From a virus, in the IMG/VR virus record IMGVR_UViG_3300032092_000136, positions 1 through 33,219 of that record: DNA of 33,219 bases. The stretch is one strand, 5' to 3'. How positions within the stretch are numbered: position 1 is the stretch's first letter; each line of letters begins with the position of its first letter. The position numbers were made by a program, and so were the translations under genes. The notes below the pieces were generated by a model that searched no databases, was not told where the DNA came from, and worked only from the letters and a program-made list of their open reading frames with translations. Positions 20,048 through 27,543 of this stretch are shown in pieces.

Positions 20048-20668
20048 TTAAAAAGCAGCAACGGTTTTTGCAATGCCAAGAATATCGCCAAAGGCTTGTC
20101 TATTGACATTACCAGCCGCTATTTGCCCGCCAGCCGTGGCTGCCCCTTGGTTGGCTAATAGATTAGCAACGTTGCTTCCTGTTGTAATACCTTGTGCAGC
20201 TTGACCAGCAGCTGACGATTGTCCAATTTTAGTTAGTCCACCAAGTTGCCCGTATTGCTGTTCAATTAATTGACTTAACAACTGGGGTCTAAATTGAGCC
20301 AGTGAAGATTGAACATTACCGCCACGCAACCCGCCTGTGGCTGAAGCCCTTTGTAGGATTGCTTCTTCACCCTGTCTTGATAATTCCTGAAATGTAGAAC
20401 CACCAGTAATGCGTTCGATTGCTGCTTTTTCTGCCTCTGGACCTTTTAAGCCTATCAACGCTTGTTGTGCTTCAATGGCTGGTAAACCCGCTGCAACATA
20501 GGGCGACATGAGTTCAACAAGTTTGTCAAATTGTCTGCGCTGTTCATCAATACCAGCCCCAGCAGCGGCAGCTTGCGTTGCTGCAGCCCGTTCCTGTGCT
20601 TGACCAGCTTGCTTTGCGCCAGTGATGCCACCAAAAACGTCACCAATAAAATCGCCAATAAAACTCAT
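20048..20668 (-). CDS. DNA transfer/ejection protein, P22 gp7-like (206 aa)
   Basis: The start is the ATG at 20666-20668, overlapping the upstream stop (ATGA), with GGAG 6 bases before. The N-terminus is amphipathic (MSFIGDFIGDVFGGITGAKQAGQAQE), followed by helices and the Gly/Ser-rich LQRASATGGLRGGNVQSSL pattern typical of phage DNA-transfer proteins (p32-type), then Ala/Gly-rich repeats. First of three ejection genes in P22 order. Confidence 0.78.
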   Translation of the reverse strand: MSFIGDFIGDVFGGITGAKQAGQAQERAAATQAAAAGAGIDEQRRQFDKLVELMSPYVAAGLPAIEAQQALIGLKGPEAEKAAIERITGGSTFQELSRQGEEAILQRASATGGLRGGNVQSSLAQFRPQLLSQLIEQQYGQLGGLTKIGQSSAAGQAAQGITTGSNVANLLANQGAATAGGQIAAGNVNRQAFGDILGIAKTVAAF

Positions 20669-21111
20669 ATCGCACTCCATTCCTGTCGGGTCATGCCCAA
20701 CACATAAACGTCTTTGACTATGCCATTTTGCACACAGGCACTGCGCCTACAGCCTTCTATTTTGAAACCTAACTTGATGCAATAATTTTTTGCCATCTCA
20801 AGTCCTTCAATAATGTATGCGGTCACTCGTAAAATGGGTTGAGCAAAAGCCCATGCTAAACAAGCCATGCCAAGATTGCGAGATTCTTTGAGTGCGGACT
20901 TTTTGAGTAACGCATGAAGTTCTAACTCTACTGCGCTTTGTTTTATGACCAAAAACGCACCTGAGAATTTGCCGTCAACCCACGCCGAAAGATAAGTTGC
21001 GTTAGGATGTTGGATTGGCGAAGCAGGGCGATGGTCGTGCCCAATTTTTGTAATGTAGGGGTCAGAATAGACCTCTAGCAAATGCTTTTCCGAGATGCCA
21101 ATCGTAACCAT
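20665..21111 (-). CDS. GNAT-like DUF2824 protein, P22 gp14-like
   Basis: A 148-aa protein with a GNAT-like layout: SAWVDGKFSGAFLVI (beta strands), a long helix region ALKESRNLGMACLAWAF, and AKNYCIKLGFKIEGCRR, the usual acetyltransferase C-terminal strand. P22 gp14, which sits between the needle and gp7 genes, belongs to this type. The ATG at 21109-21111 has AGGAG 6 bases before. The 68-bp gap upstream can fold into a mismatched stem. Whether it acetylates anything is unknown. Confidence 0.75.
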   Translation of the reverse strand: MVTIGISEKHLLEVYSDPYITKIGHDHRPASPIQHPNATYLSAWVDGKFSGAFLVIKQSAVELELHALLKKSALKESRNLGMACLAWAFAQPILRVTAYIIEGLEMAKNYCIKLGFKIEGCRRSACVQNGIVKDVYVLGMTRQEWSAI

Positions 21112-21179
21112 GCACAACTCCTGTTAAGGGTGAGCTGCTGGTTGCCCGATAGACTCAGCGGCTCTATTTTCGCACACTT

Positions 21180-21578
21180 TCAAGAATTTTCGTATTCTTT
21201 ATCTTCCCAAGCCTGACAGACCCGCATATCGTTGCAAATGAAGTTCAACTTTTCGCAGTGCCCACGATAGCCATAGCCTGTGTCGTATCCAGCCATAGGG
21301 ATTCGCTCAATTCTGACTTGGGTCATAAAGCTGTTGTCGTAATACTCGCAGTTTGAGCAATGCTTACGCCTTGCGTCCTTTGCATCACATTGCATAGCCT
21401 CAGCCAAAGACTCATAAAACTCAGGGTTTGACTTTGGGTCGTTACTCGGTTCTTCTGGCCCGTAGTGCCAATCTTTCACCGCAATGAGAAAATTGGCTTT
21501 GTTCTCAGCAACAGTTAAAAACTCATCTTCACTGGGCAAGCCCATGAAGCCCTTTGGAATAACCATAAATTCTTTCAT
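21180..21578 (-). CDS. Cysteine-cluster protein among virion genes (132 aa)
   Basis: The ATG at 21576-21578 (GGAG upstream) is preferred over a start within the previous gene. Five cysteines late in the sequence: CSNC, then GHCEKLNFIC and VCQAW, the pattern of a small zinc or iron-sulfur knuckle. The N-terminal half is acidic. A redox or metal role is inferred; such proteins appear among phage structural genes without known function. Confidence 0.65.
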   Translation of the reverse strand: MKEFMVIPKGFMGLPSEDEFLTVAENKANFLIAVKDWHYGPEEPSNDPKSNPEFYESLAEAMQCDAKDARRKHCSNCEYYDNSFMTQVRIERIPMAGYDTGYGYRGHCEKLNFICNDMRVCQAWEDKEYENS

Positions 21579-21588
21579 ATTGCGCTCC

Positions 21589-21924
21589 TTAAGTAATTTC
21601 TCGGCCTGATGCCCGAATGGTAAGCGATGCCGCTGCGCTTGCCAATGTAGATATAAAACCACCAGAATCTAACGATTGACCCACCAACTCAGGGCAGGTG
21701 TAGGTTTCGTCAGGCACGATGGTTCTCGCATCAATGATTAAATTTGCCGCATTTGCCGTACCGACCACCGTGACCAGATTGCAGCTAAATGTTGTATTGG
21801 TGGCACTGGTGTTGGTCACAGTGAATTTGTCAATGATGGCCTTGGCATTGTTAGCCGTGTATTGTGTAGTTTGTGCATTTTCAGCTTGTTTTGCTGGGAT
21901 TAAAACTTTAACGACAACAGTCAT
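21589..21924 (-). CDS. Small beta-sandwich virion protein (111 aa)
   Basis: Beta-rich pattern: KVLIPAKQAENAQTTQYTANNAKAIIDKFTVTNTSATNTTF...ETYTCPELVGQSLDSGGFISTLASAA...TIRASGREIT. I recognise it as a phage family near podoviral neck genes. Its start overlaps the stop of the needle-like gene by 4 bp. Could decorate or cap the tail; no catalytic motif. Confidence 0.72.
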   Translation of the reverse strand: MTVVVKVLIPAKQAENAQTTQYTANNAKAIIDKFTVTNTSATNTTFSCNLVTVVGTANAANLIIDARTIVPDETYTCPELVGQSLDSGGFISTLASAAASLTIRASGREIT

Positions 21925-22628
21925 GTGAGTTCTCCAATTGTGTTCACTGTAAGAATGATAGACGGAATGCCAGGGTGTGGCGCAGCAGCAGCAAATGTTT
22001 TTAGTTCAACACTCAAGTCGGTGACAGAGAACATTAACTCAATGTAATCATTCGCTTTGAGACTAAAAAAATAATTTAATGATGAAAAAATCTCGGCATT
22101 GTTGCCTTGGATTTGGATTCTGCTTGCGCTGTTTGTCACATTAACACCATTTAAGCGAAACCAAAAATCAAAAATGGCTAAACCGCCCGTTGTTTTGTCT
22201 ATTTGAAAAGATGTATCAAAGTTGTACACACCCTCATTAGCCACAACAATTCTTGATGTAGGGCTTCCAATAAAAACCCCGCTACTTAAGTCGGTGCTGT
22301 TAAAAGTAATGGCTGTGGCTGTATTTATCGTTGTCGCTAATTGAGTAGTGGTGTCGTAAAAAGCACCATATCTTATTCGCCTGAATTCCCTTGGTGGTGG
22401 TGCTAATTGCAACCCCTGAACAATGTTATTCAATGTGCTTATTTGTGCCAATGCGCTTGTTGCAGAAGCAGCTGCTGTGTCGGCCTGAAACTCAAAGTCT
22501 GTGCCAGTGATTACTTCCAGTTCATCAACGGTTTGAAAAAGCAACTCAAATTGCTTAATTTGCACCTGATCTTTTAAAAAGGTAGCAAGCTGGTCTCTGG
22601 TTAAATTAAGTTTGCGTGAGGTAGCCAT
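21921..22628 (-). CDS. Putative tail needle with C1q/TNF-like knob (gp26 position)
   Basis: A 235-aa protein, close to P22 gp26 (about 233) and in its exact place after gp10. N-terminal 80 residues are helical (LNLTRDQLATFLKDQVQIKQFELLF...ASATSALAQISTLNNIVQGL), suited to a trimeric shaft. Residues about 85-235 form a beta jelly-roll of C1q/TNF type (YGAFYDTTTQLA..., VVANEGVYNFDTSFQID, FFSLKANDYIELMFSV). Sf6 has a needle with a TNF-like knob, so this fits a tail plug that pierces the outer membrane. Stop/start TGATG overlap with gp10. Needle role is inference. Confidence 0.7.
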   Translation of the reverse strand: MATSRKLNLTRDQLATFLKDQVQIKQFELLFQTVDELEVITGTDFEFQADTAAASATSALAQISTLNNIVQGLQLAPPPREFRRIRYGAFYDTTTQLATTINTATAITFNSTDLSSGVFIGSPTSRIVVANEGVYNFDTSFQIDKTTGGLAIFDFWFRLNGVNVTNSASRIQIQGNNAEIFSSLNYFFSLKANDYIELMFSVTDLSVELKTFAAAAPHPGIPSIILTVNTIGELT

Positions 22629-24034
22629 CAGTAAGCCAATGCTTCAATCTTTGCCTCAAGTCGTACAAAGGACACATGGGCATCGCTGTTGCCCTTAAAT
22701 CGCTGAATGCGGAAGTTCCGCATATGCCCTTGCTGAAACCATGACAAACGCTTATTGCTGCCGATCGTGCCCACACTGATTGAACGGTCTTGGCTGTAAG
22801 ACAACCCGTTGATTGAGTAACTGGTGCTTATCTGCGGGTTTGTGCCTAAAGCCACGCTACCCGTCAGGCTGACCAGTTCCAATTGTTGCATCAAAGCACC
22901 TTTGCCCTCGGCATACATAATCAATGTGCCGAATTCCCAATAGACCTGTTCACCCCAATTACTGCCAATGTCTTGCACCAAGAATCCTATGCTGCTAGAT
23001 TCAGGGTCGCCAATCATCCACTTGTCATAGACCCACACCATATTTCTTGCTCGGTATTGCGAGAACCCAATAATGCTGCTGGTCAAAATAAACCATACGG
23101 GAACCTGTAAGGCTTGGCTTGACGATGCGTCATAAACCAATGCTTTATCAGGCAAATGCACATACAAAAATTGGTGGTTTTTATTATTTCTAGCCTCAAC
23201 AAGCACCAAAGCAAGTTGTGCTTCTGTGTATTCAGTCAATAAATTGTCAATTTCTTGTGTACTTATTTTTGATGTATTCGCTGATTGGGCAATGTAAATG
23301 GCTGGTGCTTCATTGCGCCCACTGCCTAAAAAAGCAACACTTTCAAGGTAAATGCAGCAAGCGTGTACGCCTAGACAACCTTTTTGGACTTGCGCCCCAT
23401 CAACAACTTGAAAAGGAAAAGGCACTGCCGCAGTTGTGTTGTCGTAGACCTCCATCGTGTAGCGATTGATTGCATACACTTCATTACGCAATCGTAATAA
23501 AGAAGTAACGGGGTCGGGGTCGGCAATTGGTTCTTCAAAGGCAAACGCATCAATTACAAAAGGGTTGCCAATGTTGGTCAGGAATAAACGCTCACCATCG
23601 GTAAGCATGAATCTTCCGTCAATAAAACAGAAGTCAATAATTGGTCCAATCGTTACCAAAGGGTAAACGCCTTGGGTTAATGTCGTGCCATCCCAAAAAT
23701 AAATGTTGCCACCAGACGCAACTGCCAGTTCAGCAAAACTGTAATCAAACACCACAATGCCGCCAGCCCCAACATCACCAAGCACAGTGACTACGCCAGC
23801 TGCGTCTATTTCAACCAGCTTTGTACCCATCACCCTATAAAGTTGGTTCTGCCAGTTGACGCCGCCACGGTCAGTTCCTGGGCCTGTGCCGTTGCTCACA
23901 ATGCCATCGGCGGGTCTTAAAAAACCATTGCTGATGCCACTTACCTTTGGTACAGGCACGAGATTGATAGGGTAACTTGTACGCAACTCAGGTGTTGTGT
24001 CAGCGTAAATACCGTTCAAGATAGGTATTTGCAT
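22628..24034 (-). CDS. P22 gp10-like tail hub / DNA-stabilising protein
   Basis: A 468-aa protein (P22 gp10 about 472) with the start PILNGIYADTTPELRTSYPINLVPVPK, a beta-propeller-like body (repeating strands such as FAELAVASGGNIYFWDG and IIDFCFIDGRFMLTDGERLFLTN), and an end AHVSFVRLEAKIEALAY. This matches the packaged-DNA-stabilising hub that binds gp4 and the tailspikes. Next to it are the gp4-like and needle-like genes. Start directly follows the stop of the small basic gene before it (TAAATG). Confidence 0.88.
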   Translation of the reverse strand: MQIPILNGIYADTTPELRTSYPINLVPVPKVSGISNGFLRPADGIVSNGTGPGTDRGGVNWQNQLYRVMGTKLVEIDAAGVVTVLGDVGAGGIVVFDYSFAELAVASGGNIYFWDGTTLTQGVYPLVTIGPIIDFCFIDGRFMLTDGERLFLTNIGNPFVIDAFAFEEPIADPDPVTSLLRLRNEVYAINRYTMEVYDNTTAAVPFPFQVVDGAQVQKGCLGVHACCIYLESVAFLGSGRNEAPAIYIAQSANTSKISTQEIDNLLTEYTEAQLALVLVEARNNKNHQFLYVHLPDKALVYDASSSQALQVPVWFILTSSIIGFSQYRARNMVWVYDKWMIGDPESSSIGFLVQDIGSNWGEQVYWEFGTLIMYAEGKGALMQQLELVSLTGSVALGTNPQISTSYSINGLSYSQDRSISVGTIGSNKRLSWFQQGHMRNFRIQRFKGNSDAHVSFVRLEAKIEALAY

Positions 24035-24328
24035 TTACTTTGCCTTATTTCGTGCTGATATTTTTTTTGCTTTGGCTTGAGCATCTGCCTTGGATGATGC
24101 GCCCCATGCTCTCAAACTCAAGAGTAATCTAGTAGGCTCACCGTCTTTGTATTCAGGGCCAGCATTGCCGCCCATACGAGCCAAGAACGATGCCCTGCGT
24201 GGGTTATCACCTGACTTGACAGGAGGCTTCAAATTCATGCCTTCAGCCTTTGCAGCAGCCCTTCCCTTGGCGTTCAATCCACCCTTTGGGTTTTGGCCTT
24301 CTTTGCGGGAATACGCTGGGGTTTTCAT
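24035..24328 (-). CDS. Small basic protein, DUF6321-like
   Basis: A 97-aa Lys/Arg-rich protein: YSRKEGQNPKGGLNAKGRA, LKPPVKSGDNPRRASFLARMGG, EYKDGEPTRLLLSLRAWGASS. The Lys/Arg-Gly pattern matches a phage family known to me as DUF6321, found beside structural genes. ATGA overlap with the gene before. Basic nature suggests DNA or capsid interaction. Name by recollection. Confidence 0.72.
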   Translation of the reverse strand: MKTPAYSRKEGQNPKGGLNAKGRAAAKAEGMNLKPPVKSGDNPRRASFLARMGGNAGPEYKDGEPTRLLLSLRAWGASSKADAQAKAKKISARNKAK

Positions 24329-24558
24329 CTAAAACTCTTAATTTTCTCGGCAACCTTTTTTGGCTGCTTGGCAAATTGTTTGCCTTTAGCTGTGGCCTCA
24401 CGCTTTGCCCTTGTTGTTGCTGCATATTCAGCCGAAGTCAGGGCTTTGATGGCCTTTGCTGGCAGATACCGTTCGCCAGTTTCAGACGATGGCTTTCCTG
24501 ACTTAGTGCGCCAATCCTGCGAACCCCAATCTTTAAGGCTTTGTTGTGGGGCTTTCAT
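24325..24558 (-). CDS. Small basic protein, DUF5872-like
   Basis: A 77-aa basic protein: WRTKSGKPSSETGERYLPAK, TSAEYAATTRAKREATAKGKQF, ending KKVAEKIKSFR. The SETGERYLP and EYAATTRAKR patterns match a family seen in phage virion regions. Overlaps both neighbours by 4 bp. Function unknown; same translation chain as the two other basic proteins. Confidence 0.7.
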   Translation of the reverse strand: MKAPQQSLKDWGSQDWRTKSGKPSSETGERYLPAKAIKALTSAEYAATTRAKREATAKGKQFAKQPKKVAEKIKSFR

Positions 24559-24737
24559 TTATAACCTCCACCCTTTTTCTTGTACTCCACCGCCAGCAGT
24601 TGGGCTTTACGGGCTGACCATTCGTTTGGGTCACCGCCCTTTGTCCCTGCCTTGATTTTCTCAAATAAGGCTTTTCGCATGGTCGGCTTCGTATAGTTGC
24701 CAGCCGCATTGACCGTGGACTTCGGTTTGGTTGCCAT
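24555..24737 (-). CDS. Small basic protein (60 aa)
   Basis: KSTVNAAGNYTKPTMRKALFEKIKAGTKGGDPNEWSARKAQLLA then YKKKGGGYK: a short, Lys-rich, partly helical protein of a phage family that often travels with the two basic proteins that follow it. TAATG overlap with the fibre gene upstream, ATGA overlap with the DUF5872-like gene downstream. Function unknown. Confidence 0.7.
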   Translation of the reverse strand: MATKPKSTVNAAGNYTKPTMRKALFEKIKAGTKGGDPNEWSARKAQLLAVEYKKKGGGYK

Positions 24738-25927
24738 TACGCCGCCACGCCTTTGATAACTGCAAAGTTAAATACTGGAGTTTCTGTAGTCGTGCCGCCT
24801 GTGGTGCGGAATGTAATGTTAAAACTACCAGCCGCCACAGCAGTGACCATCAAGTCATACAGGTCTGTACCTGACTTTTGGTTCAAAATAATCACATCAG
24901 TTGCCGCTACTGCGCTGTTTGTCACAGTAAAAGTTGCAGCCGTAGTTGTTCCTGCTGCGCTAAATAGTGTGATTGCACCTGTTGTTTTATTTAGGGTCAC
25001 GCCAGTGGTGCGGCTTGTTCCTTGAGTGACAGTGCCGCCAGCTCCAGTTGCGTAACCAATACCAGTTCCACCTGAGGAAACAATCGTGCCAGATGCAACA
25101 AGACTTGTTCCTGTGGCTGCACCAATATTAGGTGTAACCAAAGTTGGAGTCGTATTAAATACTAACAATCCACTTCCAGTGTTATCAGTCACGGCAGCGT
25201 CTAAATTTGCGCTAGATGGCCCAGCCAAGAATGTGGCAACGCCTGTCCCTAAACCGCTTACACCAGTTCCAACAGGCAAACCAGTGCAGTTTGTCAATGT
25301 TCCAGAGGCTGGTGTGCCAAGAGCTGGCGTTGTAAGAATAGGCGAAACCAATGTTGGGGTGTTGTTAAACACCAACAAACCAGTGCCAGTTTCATCAGTC
25401 ATGGCAGCAAGCAAGTTGGCACTTGATGGGTTTGATACCCAGTTTTGAATACCACCCGAAAATACTGCTTCGGAGTTCACCTGATACCAAGAATTTGTTG
25501 GCTGATAAAAACGCAGGGTCGTTGCTGAACCACTTGCTAATGAAGTCACGCCACCATAAATAGCAGATGCACCATTCAAAGCAATTGTTAGAGATGTAAT
25601 CTCTTGCGTTGTTGTAATCAGAACTGAAGTGCCATCAGGCACACCAGTGTTCAAAGGCAATGTAATAGTCCCAGTTGCCAAGATACTAGCTGGCTGCAAA
25701 AGCATCCACTGGTCATTACTGACAGGGGTTGGCACGGAAATGTTGAACCCAGAGCCAGGAACAAAAAGATTCACTGACAGAGTTGGCGAAGCAAAAGTTT
25801 GCTGGAAAAATGTCAATAAAGAACCAATTGAGGTTCTGCGAGCATCACCATTGTTGGGCGAATAAACAGGTAACTGGTCGCCGCTGGAAATCGTACCTAG
25901 TACGGGTAATTGGTTGATGGTTGGCAT
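24737..25927 (-). CDS. Fibre-like virion protein with internal repeats (396 aa)
   Basis: N-terminal QLPVLGTISSGDQLPVYSPNNGDARRTS is a common fibre attachment motif. From about residue 160 there are two diverged copies of a unit with SSANLLAAMTDETGTGLLVFNNTPTLV and SSANLDAAVTDNTGSGLLVFNTTPTLV, plus Gly/Thr-rich linkers, and a compact beta C-terminus. Likely a virion fibre or head fibre. It lies between gp4-like and the basic trio, outside the tail-fibre cluster. Clear ribosome site (AAGGACAATC). Confidence 0.75.
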   Translation of the reverse strand: MPTINQLPVLGTISSGDQLPVYSPNNGDARRTSIGSLLTFFQQTFASPTLSVNLFVPGSGFNISVPTPVSNDQWMLLQPASILATGTITLPLNTGVPDGTSVLITTTQEITSLTIALNGASAIYGGVTSLASGSATTLRFYQPTNSWYQVNSEAVFSGGIQNWVSNPSSANLLAAMTDETGTGLLVFNNTPTLVSPILTTPALGTPASGTLTNCTGLPVGTGVSGLGTGVATFLAGPSSANLDAAVTDNTGSGLLVFNTTPTLVTPNIGAATGTSLVASGTIVSSGGTGIGYATGAGGTVTQGTSRTTGVTLNKTTGAITLFSAAGTTTAATFTVTNSAVAATDVIILNQKSGTDLYDLMVTAVAAGSFNITFRTTGGTTTETPVFNFAVIKGVAA

Positions 25928-25935
25928 GATTGTCC

Positions 25936-26415
25936 TTAGTTGTATTCGATAGGGCCATCAGGCCCAGCATTCACAGGTAAATAAGGTGGTCTGACATACG
26001 GATTATCGTATCGCCAAGGTTTAGTGCCAGCACCAGCGGGCATCTTGGCTGGTAACTGTTTCTCTAGAGGGTAAGTTGCACGTTGCAACAAAATATCGTA
26101 TCCCTGCTTGGCAGTTGCCTTGGTTTCAATCATTACTTGCTTGCCGAAACTCGGCGCAACTCTGATTGCTAAATTGCAGATAATGGCTTCATAAGCCGAA
26201 TCAGGCACAAGGGTTTCTTCGTCTAAATCGCTGTCCTGTGGGCTGGATGGCAATGGGTAACCCAAGCGGATGCCTTTGCCATTCCAATCTGCAATCATTG
26301 CATCTAGTCGGCGTAAGGCGTAGTCCAATTGTTCAGGGCCAAGGTCAAAAACGTATGACGCAAGGCCAATTTCTTCAAGGGCAGAACTTATAAATTGGCG
26401 TTTGGTATAGCCCAT
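25936..26415 (-). CDS. P22 gp4-like tail accessory factor / head completion protein
   Basis: A 159-aa helical protein (P22 gp4 about 166): KRQFISSALEEIGLASYVFDLGPEQLDYALRRLDAMIADWNGKGI, then AIICNLAIRVAPSFGKQV and a tail with PAGAGTKPWRYDNP. These match the gp4 family that caps the portal and carries gp10. In P22 it also has wall-degrading activity; whether that holds here cannot be judged. Start overlaps the preceding stop (TAATG). Confidence 0.85.
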   Translation of the reverse strand: MGYTKRQFISSALEEIGLASYVFDLGPEQLDYALRRLDAMIADWNGKGIRLGYPLPSSPQDSDLDEETLVPDSAYEAIICNLAIRVAPSFGKQVMIETKATAKQGYDILLQRATYPLEKQLPAKMPAGAGTKPWRYDNPYVRPPYLPVNAGPDGPIEYN

Positions 26416-26708
26416 TACACAGTCTCCATTGCATTATTAATCTTGCTGAGTAAGGTTGCGTCTGACCAGCGTTTGTCTACTTTTAGACCAATCGCTTCAG
26501 CTTGTTGCAACATTTCTTCATGGGTCGGCAAAGTCTCTGTTGTTGGTTCATCTATTTGGCTCAATGATAAACCGATAGGCGTTGGCGTAACACGTTTGTT
26601 TTGTTTACGCTCAAGGGCTTGAGTCTTTTTTAGTTTGCGCTTTTGCAGCCGCAACTCTTTCCACGGGGCAAGAACCCTAGTCTTAACAATTGCGGCTGAC
26701 TTAATCAT
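26415..26708 (-). CDS. Small protein with HeH/LEM-like C-terminal fold (97 aa)
   Basis: Very basic N-terminus (VLAPWKELRLQKRKLKKTQALERKQNKR), then an acidic linker and a C-terminal three-helix stretch (THEEMLQQAEAIGLKVDKRWSDATLLSKI) typical of HeH/LEM-like minor phage domains. ATGA overlap with the gene before, TAATG overlap with gp4. Possibly a DNA-binding head protein. Confidence 0.65.
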   Translation of the reverse strand: MIKSAAIVKTRVLAPWKELRLQKRKLKKTQALERKQNKRVTPTPIGLSLSQIDEPTTETLPTHEEMLQQAEAIGLKVDKRWSDATLLSKINNAMETV

Positions 26709-26869
26709 TTTTTCATTGGTGCTTTGCTAGGCTTACTAGCGGCTTTTGCCGACTTGCTTGCCATGCCAAGTGCCATTGCAACGGCTTGCTTTTGGGGCTT
26801 GCCTGACTTCATTTCCATCGCAATATTCTTACCGATGGTCTTTTTGGAATAACCTTGTTTCATTGGCAT
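26705..26869 (-). CDS. Small basic protein, DUF6496-like (54 aa)
   Basis: The ATG at 26867-26869 (GGAG 6 bases upstream) is chosen over upstream starts that would run into the hairpin and the preceding gene. The product PMKQGYSKKTIGKNIAMEMKSGKPQKQAVAMALGMA... is Lys-rich with the I-x-x-E-x-x-x-GKP-x-x-QAVA pattern of small basic phage proteins of the DUF6496 type. ATGA overlap with the next gene. Function unknown. Confidence 0.72.
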   Translation of the reverse strand: MPMKQGYSKKTIGKNIAMEMKSGKPQKQAVAMALGMASKSAKAASKPSKAPMKK

Positions 26870-26883
26870 TTTGATCTCCATGT

Positions 26884-26912
26884 AAAACAGGCCAACATCT
26901 CTGCTGGCCTGT
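26884..26912 (-). terminator. Intrinsic terminator-like hairpin after the coat-associated gene
   Basis: ACAGGCCA (26905-26912 read on the minus strand) pairs perfectly over eight bases with TGGCCTGT (26887-26894) around a 10-base loop; the stem ends in a short T run (TTTT counting the last stem base). It lies 6 bases after the stop of the 204-aa gene. A partial terminator here would give the coat genes more transcript than the genes further along. Confidence 0.6.
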
Positions 26913-26918
26913 CTTGGT

Positions 26919-27533
26919 TTAACCGCCGATGCGGTAGACGATAAAGGTATCAGCCGCAGTCTTACGGCAACGGAATCGTGCAGATGCACCAGACGTTGCC
27001 GCAGTGGTAGCAGCACCCACGATGGTCACGCCTGTATTGACCGTGATGGTCAAAACAAACGCAGCCAAAGTGATGACGCTGAAGTCAAACGAATCACCGA
27101 TTGCCCACTCAGTTGCCAAGTCAAGGTTTGCACCTGTTGGCAATTGAATGCTGCGAGCAGTTGTTGGGGTTGCAGTAATGATGCCAGTAAGCACATTTGC
27201 TGCTGTGGCAATCATCGAACCGCCATCAGCTATGTCAGCAGGCGCACCCTGAGGTTGCCAGTTGCCATTGTTGCTGATGTCAGGTGCAACGCCTACTGAG
27301 AAGTACGCACCCGATGCACCAGCTTGAATAGTCACGTTGGTGGCATTGGTAAATGCAGACGATACATAGGTTGTATTCTCAACTACAGTCAGCAAATCGT
27401 TGGCTTCAGGAAAATTGGGAAAACCAACTTCTTGAAAAACGCTTGCCGATGAGTAGGCTTGAACGGCGATTTTCTCGCCAGCTGGCACGGTGACGGTAGC
27501 TGTACCTTGTGCAAAAATTACGTTGTAACTCAT
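26919..27533 (-). CDS. Coat-associated virion protein (204 aa)
   Basis: Beta-rich protein directly after the coat gene: FAQGTATVTVPAGEKIAVQAYSSASV, ATNVTIQAGASGAYFSVG, and a C-terminal block SARFRCRKTAADTFIVYRIGG that I recognise from phage capsid-region proteins. Position suggests a capsid decoration or head protein, not present in P22 itself. Ribosome site AAGGAG 7 bases before the ATG. A hairpin follows its stop. Confidence 0.72.
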   Translation of the reverse strand: MSYNVIFAQGTATVTVPAGEKIAVQAYSSASVFQEVGFPNFPEANDLLTVVENTTYVSSAFTNATNVTIQAGASGAYFSVGVAPDISNNGNWQPQGAPADIADGGSMIATAANVLTGIITATPTTARSIQLPTGANLDLATEWAIGDSFDFSVITLAAFVLTITVNTGVTIVGAATTAATSGASARFRCRKTAADTFIVYRIGG

Positions 27534-27543
27534 GATTTACTCC

